Part shown: positions 47,127 through 54,740 of the stretch, piece by piece | Position numbering within the stretch: position 1 is the stretch's first letter | How the letters are laid out: each line of letters opens with the position of its first letter | From: JAHEFU01 sp020440645 | GTDB lineage: Bacteria > 4484-113 > JAFGCY01 | Length of the DNA stretch: 64,000 nt | Direction: 5' to 3' | Assembly: GCA_020440645.1 (NCBI GenBank) | Contig: JAGRNR010000006.1 | Span: 42,640-106,639 of the forward strand | The notes under the pieces: model-generated | The model's database searches: none | What the model was told of the DNA's origin: nothing | The model's input: only the letters and a program-made list of their open reading frames with translations | Translations under genes and position numbers: made by a program

Positions 47127-47622
47127 CGGCGCTGTCCGCCTGGGCTGGGGCCTGATTGTCACTGCCTTCAGTCTCTGTTGCTGCGCCATTCGCGTCCGCC
47201 CCTGCGTCATCTTCCTGTGCAGTAGCTTCTGCATCCTTGGCGGCTTTCTCCGCCAGTGCCGCCTCCGCCTCCGGGCTGCCAACCCGGCCGGGCACGCTGA
47301 AGCCGAGGCTTTCAATCTCCGCGGAAATCTGCTGCTCGCTGACCTTTGCCGGGTCAAAACTGGCATCCACCACGCCGGTCTCGAAATTCGCGCTGACCGC
47401 ACTCACGCCTTCCATCTTCGCCACGGTGCCCTGGATGGACTGCACGCAGTTGTCGCAGTGCATCCCGATCACCTGCAGTTCAACGGACTGGCTGGCGGTA
47501 CTGGCTGCGGGAATTGTTTCCGTATTGTTGCTGGCGCTCTCGCCGGCGGGTTTGTTGCAGGCACTGAGGGCCAGCAGGCAGAAAAGTGTGGCCCCTGCCA
47601 TCAGCTTGTTGGATGTGAGCAT
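47122..47622 (-). CDS. Lipoprotein with heavy-metal-associated (HMA) domain
   Basis: A 166-residue lipoprotein. The signal peptide ends in the lipobox L-S-A-C. After a short Ser/Thr/Asn linker, residues ~48-112 form an HMA domain with the metal-binding motif GMHCDNCVQSIQGTVAKMEGV, like the copper-binding domains of CopZ and P-type ATPases. The C-terminal ~50 residues are an acidic, Ala-rich disordered tail. Localisation outside the cytoplasm suggests copper or mercury capture at the envelope. The ATG at 47622 has a GAAGGA site upstream. No metal transporter is seen nearby. Confidence 0.85.
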   Translation of the reverse strand: MLTSNKLMAGATLFCLLALSACNKPAGESASNNTETIPAASTASQSVELQVIGMHCDNCVQSIQGTVAKMEGVSAVSANFETGVVDASFDPAKVSEQQISAEIESLGFSVPGRVGSPEAEAALAEKAAKDAEATAQEDDAGADANGAATETEGSDNQAPAQADSAG

Positions 47623-48057
47623 CTTCTAATCCTTCAGAAGCAGCTGCTTCAGGGAAGTTATATCCCCTGAAGGGGTGCTTGAGCCTGTATTGGCGGCCCT
47701 GAATAATGATTCCAGACCGATCTGCCCTGTTATCGTGAATGGAATTGTGTTAAAAATTAGTACGGCTTTGTACATTCATTCATTGACTGAATGGAGCCGG
47801 CTGAAATCCGACACCAGGCATCCGGAACGGCTGAATCCGGGGGTTTGGTACAGGCAGGAATGCCTGGGCGACTTTGGGAGGTAATGATTGGGGGCCTGAA
47901 CAGATGCTCGGACGCAGCCAGGCTGTGCATCGGTACCGTGTATCTGCAGGAAACTGATTGACTGACCGAGTCGAACTGGTGGTCGTCGAGGCATTCCTGC
48001 CGCCTTTCCCGACACTTGCGGACTGGCTGGATGCCGCCTGCGGGGGCCTGCGGATGC
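47623..48057. other. Gene-free region
   Basis: Contains the perfect palindrome GAAGCAGCTGCTTC (47637-47650), the hairpins CCCCTGAAGGGG (~47668-47679) and CATTCA/TGAATG (~47778-47795), and an AT-rich patch near 47745-47775. No convincing open reading frame or terminator with a T run was seen. Confidence 0.5.
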
Positions 48058-48063
48058 TATGCT
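48058..48063 (+). promoter_or_regulatory. -10-like element before murA
   Basis: TATGCT at 48058-48063, then ATGCGC (6 nt), then GTG 48070. It fits the leaderless spacing used elsewhere in the window and would make GTG 48070, rather than ATG 48064, the start. Confidence 0.4.
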
Positions 48064-48069
48064 ATGCGC

Positions 48070-49359
48070 GTGGCAAGCATCATCGTGCGGGGCAGCGGAC
48101 CCCTCCATGGCACAGTCAGCGCTTCGGGCAGCAAGAACGCCGCACTGCCGATAATCGCCGCCTGCCTGCTCAATGACCGTCCCATTCGTCTGCATAACGT
48201 ACCTGCACTGCAGGACGTGCGCATCATGCGAGAAGTTCTGGCAAGCCTCGGCGCAAGCTGCAGCGGACCGGACAGCGATGGTGGCATGCAGGTTGATGCC
48301 GCCCGCGTGAACCGCACTGATCCCCCCTATGAGCTCGTCAACCGCATGCGTGCGAGCTTCGTCACGCTGGGCCCGTTGCTGGCCCGCTTCGGCCATGCTG
48401 AGGTGCCCCTGCCCGGCGGTTGCCAGATCGGTGCCCGCCCGGTCGGTGAGCACATTGCAGCGATGAAGGCGCTTGGGGCAGACATCAGCCAGGAGGCGGG
48501 TAAGATCGTGGCTCGCGCAGAGCGCCTGCGTGGTGCGGAGGTCTTCCTCAGCATCGCCAGCGTCGGCGCCACCCAGAACGCGCTGATGGCCGCCGCGCTG
48601 GCCGATGGCGACAGCACGATCCACAATGCCGCGCTGGAGCCTGAAGTGGTGGAGGTCTGCCACTTCCTCAGTGCGATGGGCGTGGAAATCGAAGGCACCG
48701 GCAGCAGCATCATCCATGTGCACGGCCGTCCCTCCATCTCATGCGAGCTGGACTACAGCGTGATCCCGGACCGCATCGAGGCCGGCACCTACCTGCTGGC
48801 GATCGCCGGCAGCGGTGGCAGCGGCAAGGTCTGCAACATCGTGCCGGAGCACCTCGAGGCCCTCACCATCAAGATGCGCGAAATGGGCATCACGGTTGAG
48901 GAAGGGGACGACTGCATCCACGTGGCTGGACCGGAAGTGCTTCAGCCGACGGACATCCGCACCGGCTCGCATCCGGGATTCCCGACCGACCTGCAGCCGC
49001 AGGTCTCAGTGTTGCTAACGCTTGCTGACGGAGTCAGCCAGGTCAGCGAGACGGTGTTCGAGCGCCGGATGGGACATTTCCCTGAACTGACCCGCATGGG
49101 AGCCGCAGTCAAGACCGCCAACGGCACCGCCGTGATCCAGGGCCGTCCGGGTTGCCTGAGTGGTGTGCAGGTGGATGCCTTTGACCTGCGTGGCGCAGCG
49201 GCGATGGTGCTGGCCGGCCTGTTCGCCGAAGGCGAGACCATCATCAGCGGACTGGACTTCATTCGCCGCGGCTATGAGAATATGCCCGGCAAGTTCGCCA
49301 CGCTCGGTGGATTCGTGCACTTCTCCGACGAAGTCACGATGGAAATGCTCTCCCAGTAG
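48070..49359 (+). CDS. murA: UDP-N-acetylglucosamine 1-carboxyvinyltransferase (MurA)
   Basis: First committed step of peptidoglycan synthesis: transfer of enolpyruvate from PEP to UDP-GlcNAc. Family features: GSKNAALPIIAA with the catalytic Lys, YELVNRMRASFVTLGPLLARFG, the active-site loop PLPGGCQIGARPVGEH with the Cys attacked by fosfomycin, then VGATQNALMAAALADG, YSVIPDRIEAGTYLLA, and LDFIRRGYENMPGKFATLG at the end. The length of ~429 residues is right. The Cys (not Asp) predicts fosfomycin sensitivity of this enzyme. ATG 48064 is a close alternative start. Confidence 0.95.
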   Translation: MASIIVRGSGPLHGTVSASGSKNAALPIIAACLLNDRPIRLHNVPALQDVRIMREVLASLGASCSGPDSDGGMQVDAARVNRTDPPYELVNRMRASFVTLGPLLARFGHAEVPLPGGCQIGARPVGEHIAAMKALGADISQEAGKIVARAERLRGAEVFLSIASVGATQNALMAAALADGDSTIHNAALEPEVVEVCHFLSAMGVEIEGTGSSIIHVHGRPSISCELDYSVIPDRIEAGTYLLAIAGSGGSGKVCNIVPEHLEALTIKMREMGITVEEGDDCIHVAGPEVLQPTDIRTGSHPGFPTDLQPQVSVLLTLADGVSQVSETVFERRMGHFPELTRMGAAVKTANGTAVIQGRPGCLSGVQVDAFDLRGAAAMVLAGLFAEGETIISGLDFIRRGYENMPGKFATLGGFVHFSDEVTMEMLSQ

Positions 49360-49854
49360 TCAGCGGCCCGCCAGCTGCTCCAGCCTGCTGAAGTGCAGGC
49401 TGCCCTTCGCATCCCGGTACAGCTCCGCATTGCCACTGCGCATCATCTCCTCCTGCAGCAGCAGCTTTTGCCCGTCAGGCATTGTCAGCCAGACCCAGGC
49501 CAGCATCCGTCCATGCTTGTCCTGTGGCTTGCTCGGTTCCACTTCCAGCTCAATGCGCTGCGCCTGCTCCAGCAGTGTCGCGGCCTGCAGGCCACTGGCG
49601 AAGAAGGCCGCGCTGCCGGACTCCGGGGCGTCGATGCCCACGAAGCGTACCTTGATTTCGTTGCCGGATTTGTCGGTAAACCAGGCGGTGTCGCCATCCA
49701 CGGTCTTCTTCAGGGTCACATTCAGTTTGCCCTGCTGCTGCTTGCCTGCAGGCAGTGGAAGCACTCCGCGGCTGGCCAGCAGTCCACCGCTGAGCAGCAC
49801 TGCAAAGATCACGAGCCTCAGCCAGCCCAGTGCCTTGTTTCCGCCGCCACTCAT
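49360..49854 (-). CDS. Membrane-anchored staphylococcal-nuclease-like protein
   Basis: A 164-residue protein with an N-terminal membrane helix (LRLVIFAVLLSGGLLAS, residues ~12-28) and an SNase (TNase) domain: VTLKKTVDGDTAWF with the first calcium Asp, KVRFVGIDAPES with catalytic Arg and the Asp/Glu pair, DKHGRMLAWVWL with the second catalytic Arg, and LQEEMMRSGNAELY. All catalytic positions are kept, so it should be a calcium-dependent nuclease acting outside the membrane. Its start overlaps the stop of the upstream OppD-like gene by 4 nt. Confidence 0.87.
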   Translation of the reverse strand: MSGGGNKALGWLRLVIFAVLLSGGLLASRGVLPLPAGKQQQGKLNVTLKKTVDGDTAWFTDKSGNEIKVRFVGIDAPESGSAAFFASGLQAATLLEQAQRIELEVEPSKPQDKHGRMLAWVWLTMPDGQKLLLQEEMMRSGNAELYRDAKGSLHFSRLEQLAGR

Positions 49855-50864
49855 TGCTGGCCTGGCTGCGAACTGGCAACCGGGTTGTCTTCCAGCAGCC
49901 AGCAGGCCGCACTGTGTCTGTCGTCGCCAAAGTGCGGTGGATACTGCGCCTGGCAGGGGGCTATCACTGAATCGCAGCGCGGGCAGAAGCGGCAGCCGGG
50001 CGGGAAGCTGCCGGGTTGCGGTGGCGATCCGGGGATACTCGTCAGCTTGCTGCCGTCGCCGCTGAGGGTCGGCAGGCTCGCTAGCAGGCCACGGCTGTAG
50101 GGATGGCGCGGATTGTCAAAGAATTCCTTCACCGGCGCCTGCTCCACGATCCGCCCGGCGTACATCACCATCACGCGGTCACAGACCTGTGCCACCACTC
50201 CGAGGTCGTGCGTGATGAACAGGATTGCCAGTCCCCGCTCGCGCCTGAGCTTGCCAAGTTCCCGGAGGATCTGGGCCTGCACGGTCACATCAAGTGCGGT
50301 GGTCGGTTCGTCGGCAATCAGCATGCGCGGCTCGCCGGCCAGTGTCATCGCGAGGATCACGCGCTGGCGCAGGCCACCGGACAGCTGGTGCGGGTACTGT
50401 CGCGCGCGCTGCTCCGGCTGGGGCACACCGACACTGTCCAGCAGTTCGACGGTGCGCTCGAACGCGGCCTGGCCCTTCAGCCCGCAGTGCCGTGCCAGCA
50501 CCTCGCCGATCTGGTAGTCAACGCGGAACAGCGGGTTCAGGCAGGACAGCGGGTCCTGGAACACCATCCCGATCTCGCCGCCGCGCACGCTGGTCAGCTC
50601 TCGCTCACCCATCTTCAGCAGCTCACGCGGCTGTTCGCCTTCCGGCTGCCAGCGCACGCTGCCCTCGATCTTCACACCGGGGATCTCGCGCGTCAGCCCG
50701 ATCAGGGTCTGGCTGGTGAGTGACTTACCGCTGCCGCTTTCGCCCACGAGGCCGACGCACTCGCCGGGGCTCAGGCTGAAGCTCACACCGTCCACCGGGC
50801 AGGCGGGGCCGCCCTGGGCCGGGATGCTGAGCCGCAGGTCTTTGACTTCAATGATCGCGGACAC
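49851..50864 (-). CDS. oppD: Oligopeptide ABC transporter ATP-binding protein (OppD/DppD-like)
   Basis: A 337-residue ABC ATPase. Walker A GESGSGKS (residues ~41-48), Q-loop FQDPLSCLNPLF, signature LSGGLRQR, Walker B MLIADEPTTALDV, His switch ITHDLG. The C-terminal oligopeptide/dipeptide extension contains the Cys cluster CRFCPRCDSVIAPC expected for an iron-sulfur or zinc site in this subfamily. The start GTG (50864) is 6 nt after TATACT on the minus strand with no ribosome site. No permease, OppF or binding protein is adjacent; the only coupled gene is the nuclease downstream, so the operon is unusual. Confidence 0.9.
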   Translation of the reverse strand: MSAIIEVKDLRLSIPAQGGPACPVDGVSFSLSPGECVGLVGESGSGKSLTSQTLIGLTREIPGVKIEGSVRWQPEGEQPRELLKMGERELTSVRGGEIGMVFQDPLSCLNPLFRVDYQIGEVLARHCGLKGQAAFERTVELLDSVGVPQPEQRARQYPHQLSGGLRQRVILAMTLAGEPRMLIADEPTTALDVTVQAQILRELGKLRRERGLAILFITHDLGVVAQVCDRVMVMYAGRIVEQAPVKEFFDNPRHPYSRGLLASLPTLSGDGSKLTSIPGSPPQPGSFPPGCRFCPRCDSVIAPCQAQYPPHFGDDRHSAACWLLEDNPVASSQPGQQ

Positions 50865-50870
50865 GGCGTA

Positions 50871-50892
50871 AGTATACGTTAAATGGCATAAT
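50871..50892. promoter_or_regulatory. Divergent leaderless promoters (oppD-like / 50899 gene)
   Basis: Minus-strand TATACT (50876-50871), 6 nt, GTG 50864; plus-strand CATAAT (50887-50892), 6 nt, GTG 50899. The two -10 boxes are 10 bp apart. Confidence 0.6.
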
Positions 50893-50898
50893 GTAACC

Positions 50899-53163
50899 GT
50901 GACCCTAAGAACGCTGTTCGTCAGCCTGCTGCTTATCGTGTTGCTGGCAGCGACGGCCTGGGCACAGGAGACCGGCTATTCCGTGGCGGAGGGGAACACC
51001 ATTGAGGGCCGCCTGGAACGTGGTGAACTGAAACCGGGGGAGCTCCGGTTCACCTCATACATCGGCTACCGCGATGAGCTGCACGACATGGCCTACGCCT
51101 TCCCGATCGGCAATGCCGCACTGGGTCGGGCCTGGGCCACGGGCGATGAGCTCAAGTGGCAGGTGGCGCACGGCTACTCCATCGTGCCCGTGCTCGTCGA
51201 CTTTGAGCACCGCCAGGCCAGCGCGCAGCGCGTGCGCGTCGAGGTGGACTCAACCCACCCCTATGCGCGCGAGGAACTGCAGAGCTTCGCCGAGGATAGC
51301 CCGGAAGCCCTCAGCCGCCAGTTCGCGGTGTTCAGTACTGAACTGCTTGTCCCTCCCTCTGTCCCCACCGAGTTCGTGATCACCCCGCGCTACATTCCAG
51401 ATGTGCAGCCAGGACGGCCCGTCAACCTGCGGGTACGGGTGTACATGAATGACCAGCTGCTGGAGAGCATTGAACTTGACGTGACGGTGCTCGACCCGGC
51501 GAACCTGTATTACCTGCAGCTGGATGGCCCGCCGCTGGAGCCCGAGGCAATCACGATCAACCCGGGGAATGAACTGGGCCTCGGCGGGGCACGGCGGGTG
51601 AACCTCGACCCCTCCGTACTCAGCACGCGGCTGTTCGGCATCCCGATCCAGCGCCGGGTGTTCACGGCCGCCCCGTTGGCAGCACGCGATTTCTCCTTCG
51701 CATGTGCCGATGCGCAGGCCGTGGCCGGCTGGCCAGAGGAGGAGCAGCGGGCGCTGGAGCAGTTCATGCTGGCCGGTGGCCGGCTCTGCCTCTACAACAT
51801 GGACCGGCCCTGGCGCGATTTTGCCAATACTTCAGACAGCAACGTCGGGCGCGGATACCTGCTGGCTGTGAGCGGTGACTATGATGCAGCCAAGCAGGCG
51901 ATGCGCGACTGGGTCTCCGGCGAGCTGGAGGAATTCGTGCTGCTTTGCGGCGGGCAGGTACGCGGTTACCGTGTACCCGGCCAGGCCGGCAATTCCGTAC
52001 TTGGCAACCTCGGACTGGACCTGTCAGCGGTGTATGGTGCCGACGAACTGACAGGCACCCTGCCGGCGGACCGTCCCGGCTGGCTGCACCCGATCTGGCT
52101 CTACCGTGAGATCGCGAGTGATTCCGCGATTGAACCATGGGACTTCCCGGAGTACCAGCTGAGGCGTCCGCGCAGCAGCGGGCAACTCACCAACCGGCTG
52201 GCACTGGCCAACGTGCTGGACAGCCGTGGACGCGGGCAGGCGGCGCTGCTGGATGCGGCCGTGCCCAAGCGGCCCTTCCCCTGGGCGCTCTGCCTCGGTG
52301 TGCTGCTGTCAAGCCTGGCAATGCTCACCCTCGCCAGGACCCGCCGCCGCATGCAGTACATGCTGGTATCCGCCACTGTTGTCCTGCTGCTGGCCGGCTG
52401 GCTGCTGGTCCGGCCGCTGGAATTCCAGCCGGTGCGGCTGTTGCTGATGGACCGCGATGTGCGGGCGGACGTTGCCAGTTCCCGCCGCCTGAGCGTGCTG
52501 CTCAGTGACTCTGCCGGGCGCAGCGAACTGCACATGCCGCCCGGCGCCCTGATCCGCCGGGTGGACTGGACCCCGCCGGGCACCTTTGCCCAGAGCCGGG
52601 AGCGCAATTTCTCCCAGTACCGGGGCCGGAGCCATGCGGAGGGTGTCAACCTGTATGTTGATGCGGAGGAGCTAGACCCGCCGGCCTTCCCGGTCGATGT
52701 GCAGCTTGTCAACGAGGAGAACCGCACGCGCATCATGCTCGATCCCACCGGTCTGGCGGAGGGGCAGGGCTGCGTGCTGCAGACCCCGCTCGGATACCAG
52801 TTGATCCACGGCGGGGACGGGCCGCTGGTGGTGGTCGTGAGCCATGCCAGCTTGCCGATGAAGCCTGGACTGGAGCGCATCCGCCGCATGCGGGAGATCC
52901 ATGAGAGCAGCGGTGGCAACCCGAACATCGCGATGTTTGACAGCATGCTGACAAGCATGCGCGCTGAACTGCGCCGCAGCTATGGATCGGGCCTGCCTGG
53001 CATCTGCTGGGACGGGCTGCTGCGCCAGCCCAACCGCTTGATCGGTGCCAACCAGAACCAGGCGGTGCTGATGGTGGTTGACAACGAGGCCCGGCCGGAT
53101 GAAAACGGGGTGCAGCAGATCACGGTGCAGCGCATGTGCCTGCCGCTCGGGGGAGGGGCCTGA
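50899..53163 (+). CDS. Large envelope protein, unknown function
   Basis: A 754-residue protein. GTG 50899 begins a signal peptide (LFVSLLLIVLLAATAWA). The N-terminal ~380 residues are extracytoplasmic with beta-rich parts and a Rossmann-like stretch (LEQFMLAGGRLCLYNM). Two membrane helices follow at about 460-475 and 490-510 (WALCLGVLLSSLAMLTL, YMLVSATVVLLLAGWLLV), and then a second outer domain of ~240 residues (GGDGPLVVVVSHASLPMKPGL). Proteins of this layout sometimes occur with gliding or ABC-transport systems, but I cannot assign a family. It is coupled by a 1-nt overlap to the polytopic membrane gene downstream. Confidence 0.75.
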   Translation: MTLRTLFVSLLLIVLLAATAWAQETGYSVAEGNTIEGRLERGELKPGELRFTSYIGYRDELHDMAYAFPIGNAALGRAWATGDELKWQVAHGYSIVPVLVDFEHRQASAQRVRVEVDSTHPYAREELQSFAEDSPEALSRQFAVFSTELLVPPSVPTEFVITPRYIPDVQPGRPVNLRVRVYMNDQLLESIELDVTVLDPANLYYLQLDGPPLEPEAITINPGNELGLGGARRVNLDPSVLSTRLFGIPIQRRVFTAAPLAARDFSFACADAQAVAGWPEEEQRALEQFMLAGGRLCLYNMDRPWRDFANTSDSNVGRGYLLAVSGDYDAAKQAMRDWVSGELEEFVLLCGGQVRGYRVPGQAGNSVLGNLGLDLSAVYGADELTGTLPADRPGWLHPIWLYREIASDSAIEPWDFPEYQLRRPRSSGQLTNRLALANVLDSRGRGQAALLDAAVPKRPFPWALCLGVLLSSLAMLTLARTRRRMQYMLVSATVVLLLAGWLLVRPLEFQPVRLLLMDRDVRADVASSRRLSVLLSDSAGRSELHMPPGALIRRVDWTPPGTFAQSRERNFSQYRGRSHAEGVNLYVDAEELDPPAFPVDVQLVNEENRTRIMLDPTGLAEGQGCVLQTPLGYQLIHGGDGPLVVVVSHASLPMKPGLERIRRMREIHESSGGNPNIAMFDSMLTSMRAELRRSYGSGLPGICWDGLLRQPNRLIGANQNQAVLMVVDNEARPDENGVQQITVQRMCLPLGGGA

Positions 53164-54587
53164 TGGAGGGGCTGCGCCCGCCGGGGCTGGACCACCAGGT
53201 GACGAACGTGCCCCCGCTCAGGGGCTTTGGCGAACTGGCCCGGCCGCTGGCGGCGGTGCTGCCGCTGCTGGCCCTGCTGGCCCTGGCCAGTGGGCTGTCG
53301 GTGCGCAGCCTGTCAACGGAGCCCGATCCCGCCGGCCTGATGTCGGTGCTCGGCATGCTGTGCTGGCTGCTCGGGCTGTTGCCGGCCGGTCCGGTGCAGC
53401 ATGTGCTGCAGCGCCTGGACCGCCACCGCCGCAACCCGGTGCGCCAACTGGCAACGCGGGGCTGGCTGCTGCTGGCGCTGGCCGTCGCCGCCGGTGCGGT
53501 CTCGCTGGCAATGCTGCCGGTGCACTTCGCCTACGACCAGAGCCAGGACCTGTTCAGCATCCAGACCCTGAACGTCGATCCTGTGACCTTCCGCAGCGGC
53601 TACTTCATGCTGCTGCTGCACATCGCCGCCGCGCCGGCATACCTGCTGGTGTCAACCGGCCTGCTGCGCCTGCTGCGCCTGCTGCTGCCTGCTTCCGGCG
53701 CGCATGTGCTGTGGCTGCTGGCCGGCAGCCTGCTGTGCGTGGTCCCGGCCGCACTGGACCAGCCCGGGGCCTGGCCGTTCAGCCTCGGGCAATACAGCAG
53801 CTGGATGCTGGAGTTCATGTATGCCAACAAGCAGCTGGCTTCGCCCTACATCCAGGAGCTGGTGCGCCCGGTGATGCTGCGGCTGGCAATGGTCTGGGGC
53901 ATCGGGCTCGGGCTGTGCTGGCTGTCCTTCCTTCCGATCGGCCGGTCATTGCCAGTGGTCCGCCCCCTGTGGCTGGCGGCCTGCACCGGCATCATCGCCG
54001 GCGGGGCACGGATAGTAGCACTCAGCCTGCGCTGGACCGATGAGGTGCTGCCGCTTTCACCGGCGGACTGGACCAGCGTGCTGCTGTACGGCACTTTGGC
54101 AACCTGGATCGCCTGGCTGGCCTGCCTGCTTTCGATGCCGCGCAGCCGGGTATTGCATTCCCTGCGCCGTGATTCCGCCTGGCTGCTGCTGCTGCCCGCG
54201 GCACTGCTGGCAATGACCGCCAGCTGCCTGCAGGCCGGCGATGCCAGCCAGCTCAGGATGGCCTCCGCCGCCATCCTGCTGTTGCCGCTGCTGCTGCTGG
54301 GCCTGGTGCTGCCGCTGCAGGCCAGCCGGCTGGGCAATCCCGCCTGGCGCCTGCTGTGCCTGCTGCTGGTTGCCGGGATGCTTTTGCTGCCGGCCCCGCG
54401 CATGAGCCCGATCGCACAATTGCTGCTGTCAATGCAGCCGGGCTTCCAGCTGGACCGGCCCGGCACCGAGCAGCTGCGGGTCTGGGCCTGCCTCGTGCTG
54501 CTGCTGCTGATCAGCTGGCCCGGCCTGCTGCAGTCCGTGATGGGCCGCTACCGCCAGCTTGCGCTGCCTGGCCGCTCCACACGCTGA
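53163..54587 (+). CDS. Polytopic membrane protein, unknown function
   Basis: A 474-residue, very Leu/Ala-rich integral membrane protein with about 10-11 predicted helices, among them LAAVLPLLALLALASGL, GWLLLALAVAAGAVSLAML, FMLLLHIAAAPAYLLVSTGLL, and WACLVLLLLISWPGLL. ATG 53163 shares 1 nt with the upstream stop (TGATG). There is no recognisable transporter signature. The pair 50899/53163 probably forms an envelope complex. It ends 153 nt before the flagellin start and is not part of a flagellar cluster as far as visible. Confidence 0.72.
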   Translation: MEGLRPPGLDHQVTNVPPLRGFGELARPLAAVLPLLALLALASGLSVRSLSTEPDPAGLMSVLGMLCWLLGLLPAGPVQHVLQRLDRHRRNPVRQLATRGWLLLALAVAAGAVSLAMLPVHFAYDQSQDLFSIQTLNVDPVTFRSGYFMLLLHIAAAPAYLLVSTGLLRLLRLLLPASGAHVLWLLAGSLLCVVPAALDQPGAWPFSLGQYSSWMLEFMYANKQLASPYIQELVRPVMLRLAMVWGIGLGLCWLSFLPIGRSLPVVRPLWLAACTGIIAGGARIVALSLRWTDEVLPLSPADWTSVLLYGTLATWIAWLACLLSMPRSRVLHSLRRDSAWLLLLPAALLAMTASCLQAGDASQLRMASAAILLLPLLLLGLVLPLQASRLGNPAWRLLCLLLVAGMLLLPAPRMSPIAQLLLSMQPGFQLDRPGTEQLRVWACLVLLLLISWPGLLQSVMGRYRQLALPGRSTR

Positions 54588-54609
54588 TTGTCAAAATCCG
54601 GTTGAACGG

Positions 54610-54636
54610 TAAAGTGCCGCCGCCGGGCTCCGATAA
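54610..54636 (+). promoter_or_regulatory. Sigma-28 (FliA-type) promoter of flagellin
   Basis: TAAA (54610-54613), exactly 15 nt, TCCGATAA (54629-54636). This matches the FliA consensus TAAA-N15-GCCGATAA at all but one base. A leader of about 95 nt follows up to ATG 54741. Confidence 0.88.
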
Positions 54637-54740
54637 CAGCTCAGTGGGAAACGCAGGCAGCGTCTCCCGCAGCGGGAACAAACTCCGTCAGCCACCGGAA
54701 TCCCGCCACAACTGATACACGTTCAAGGAGGAATGTGTCG

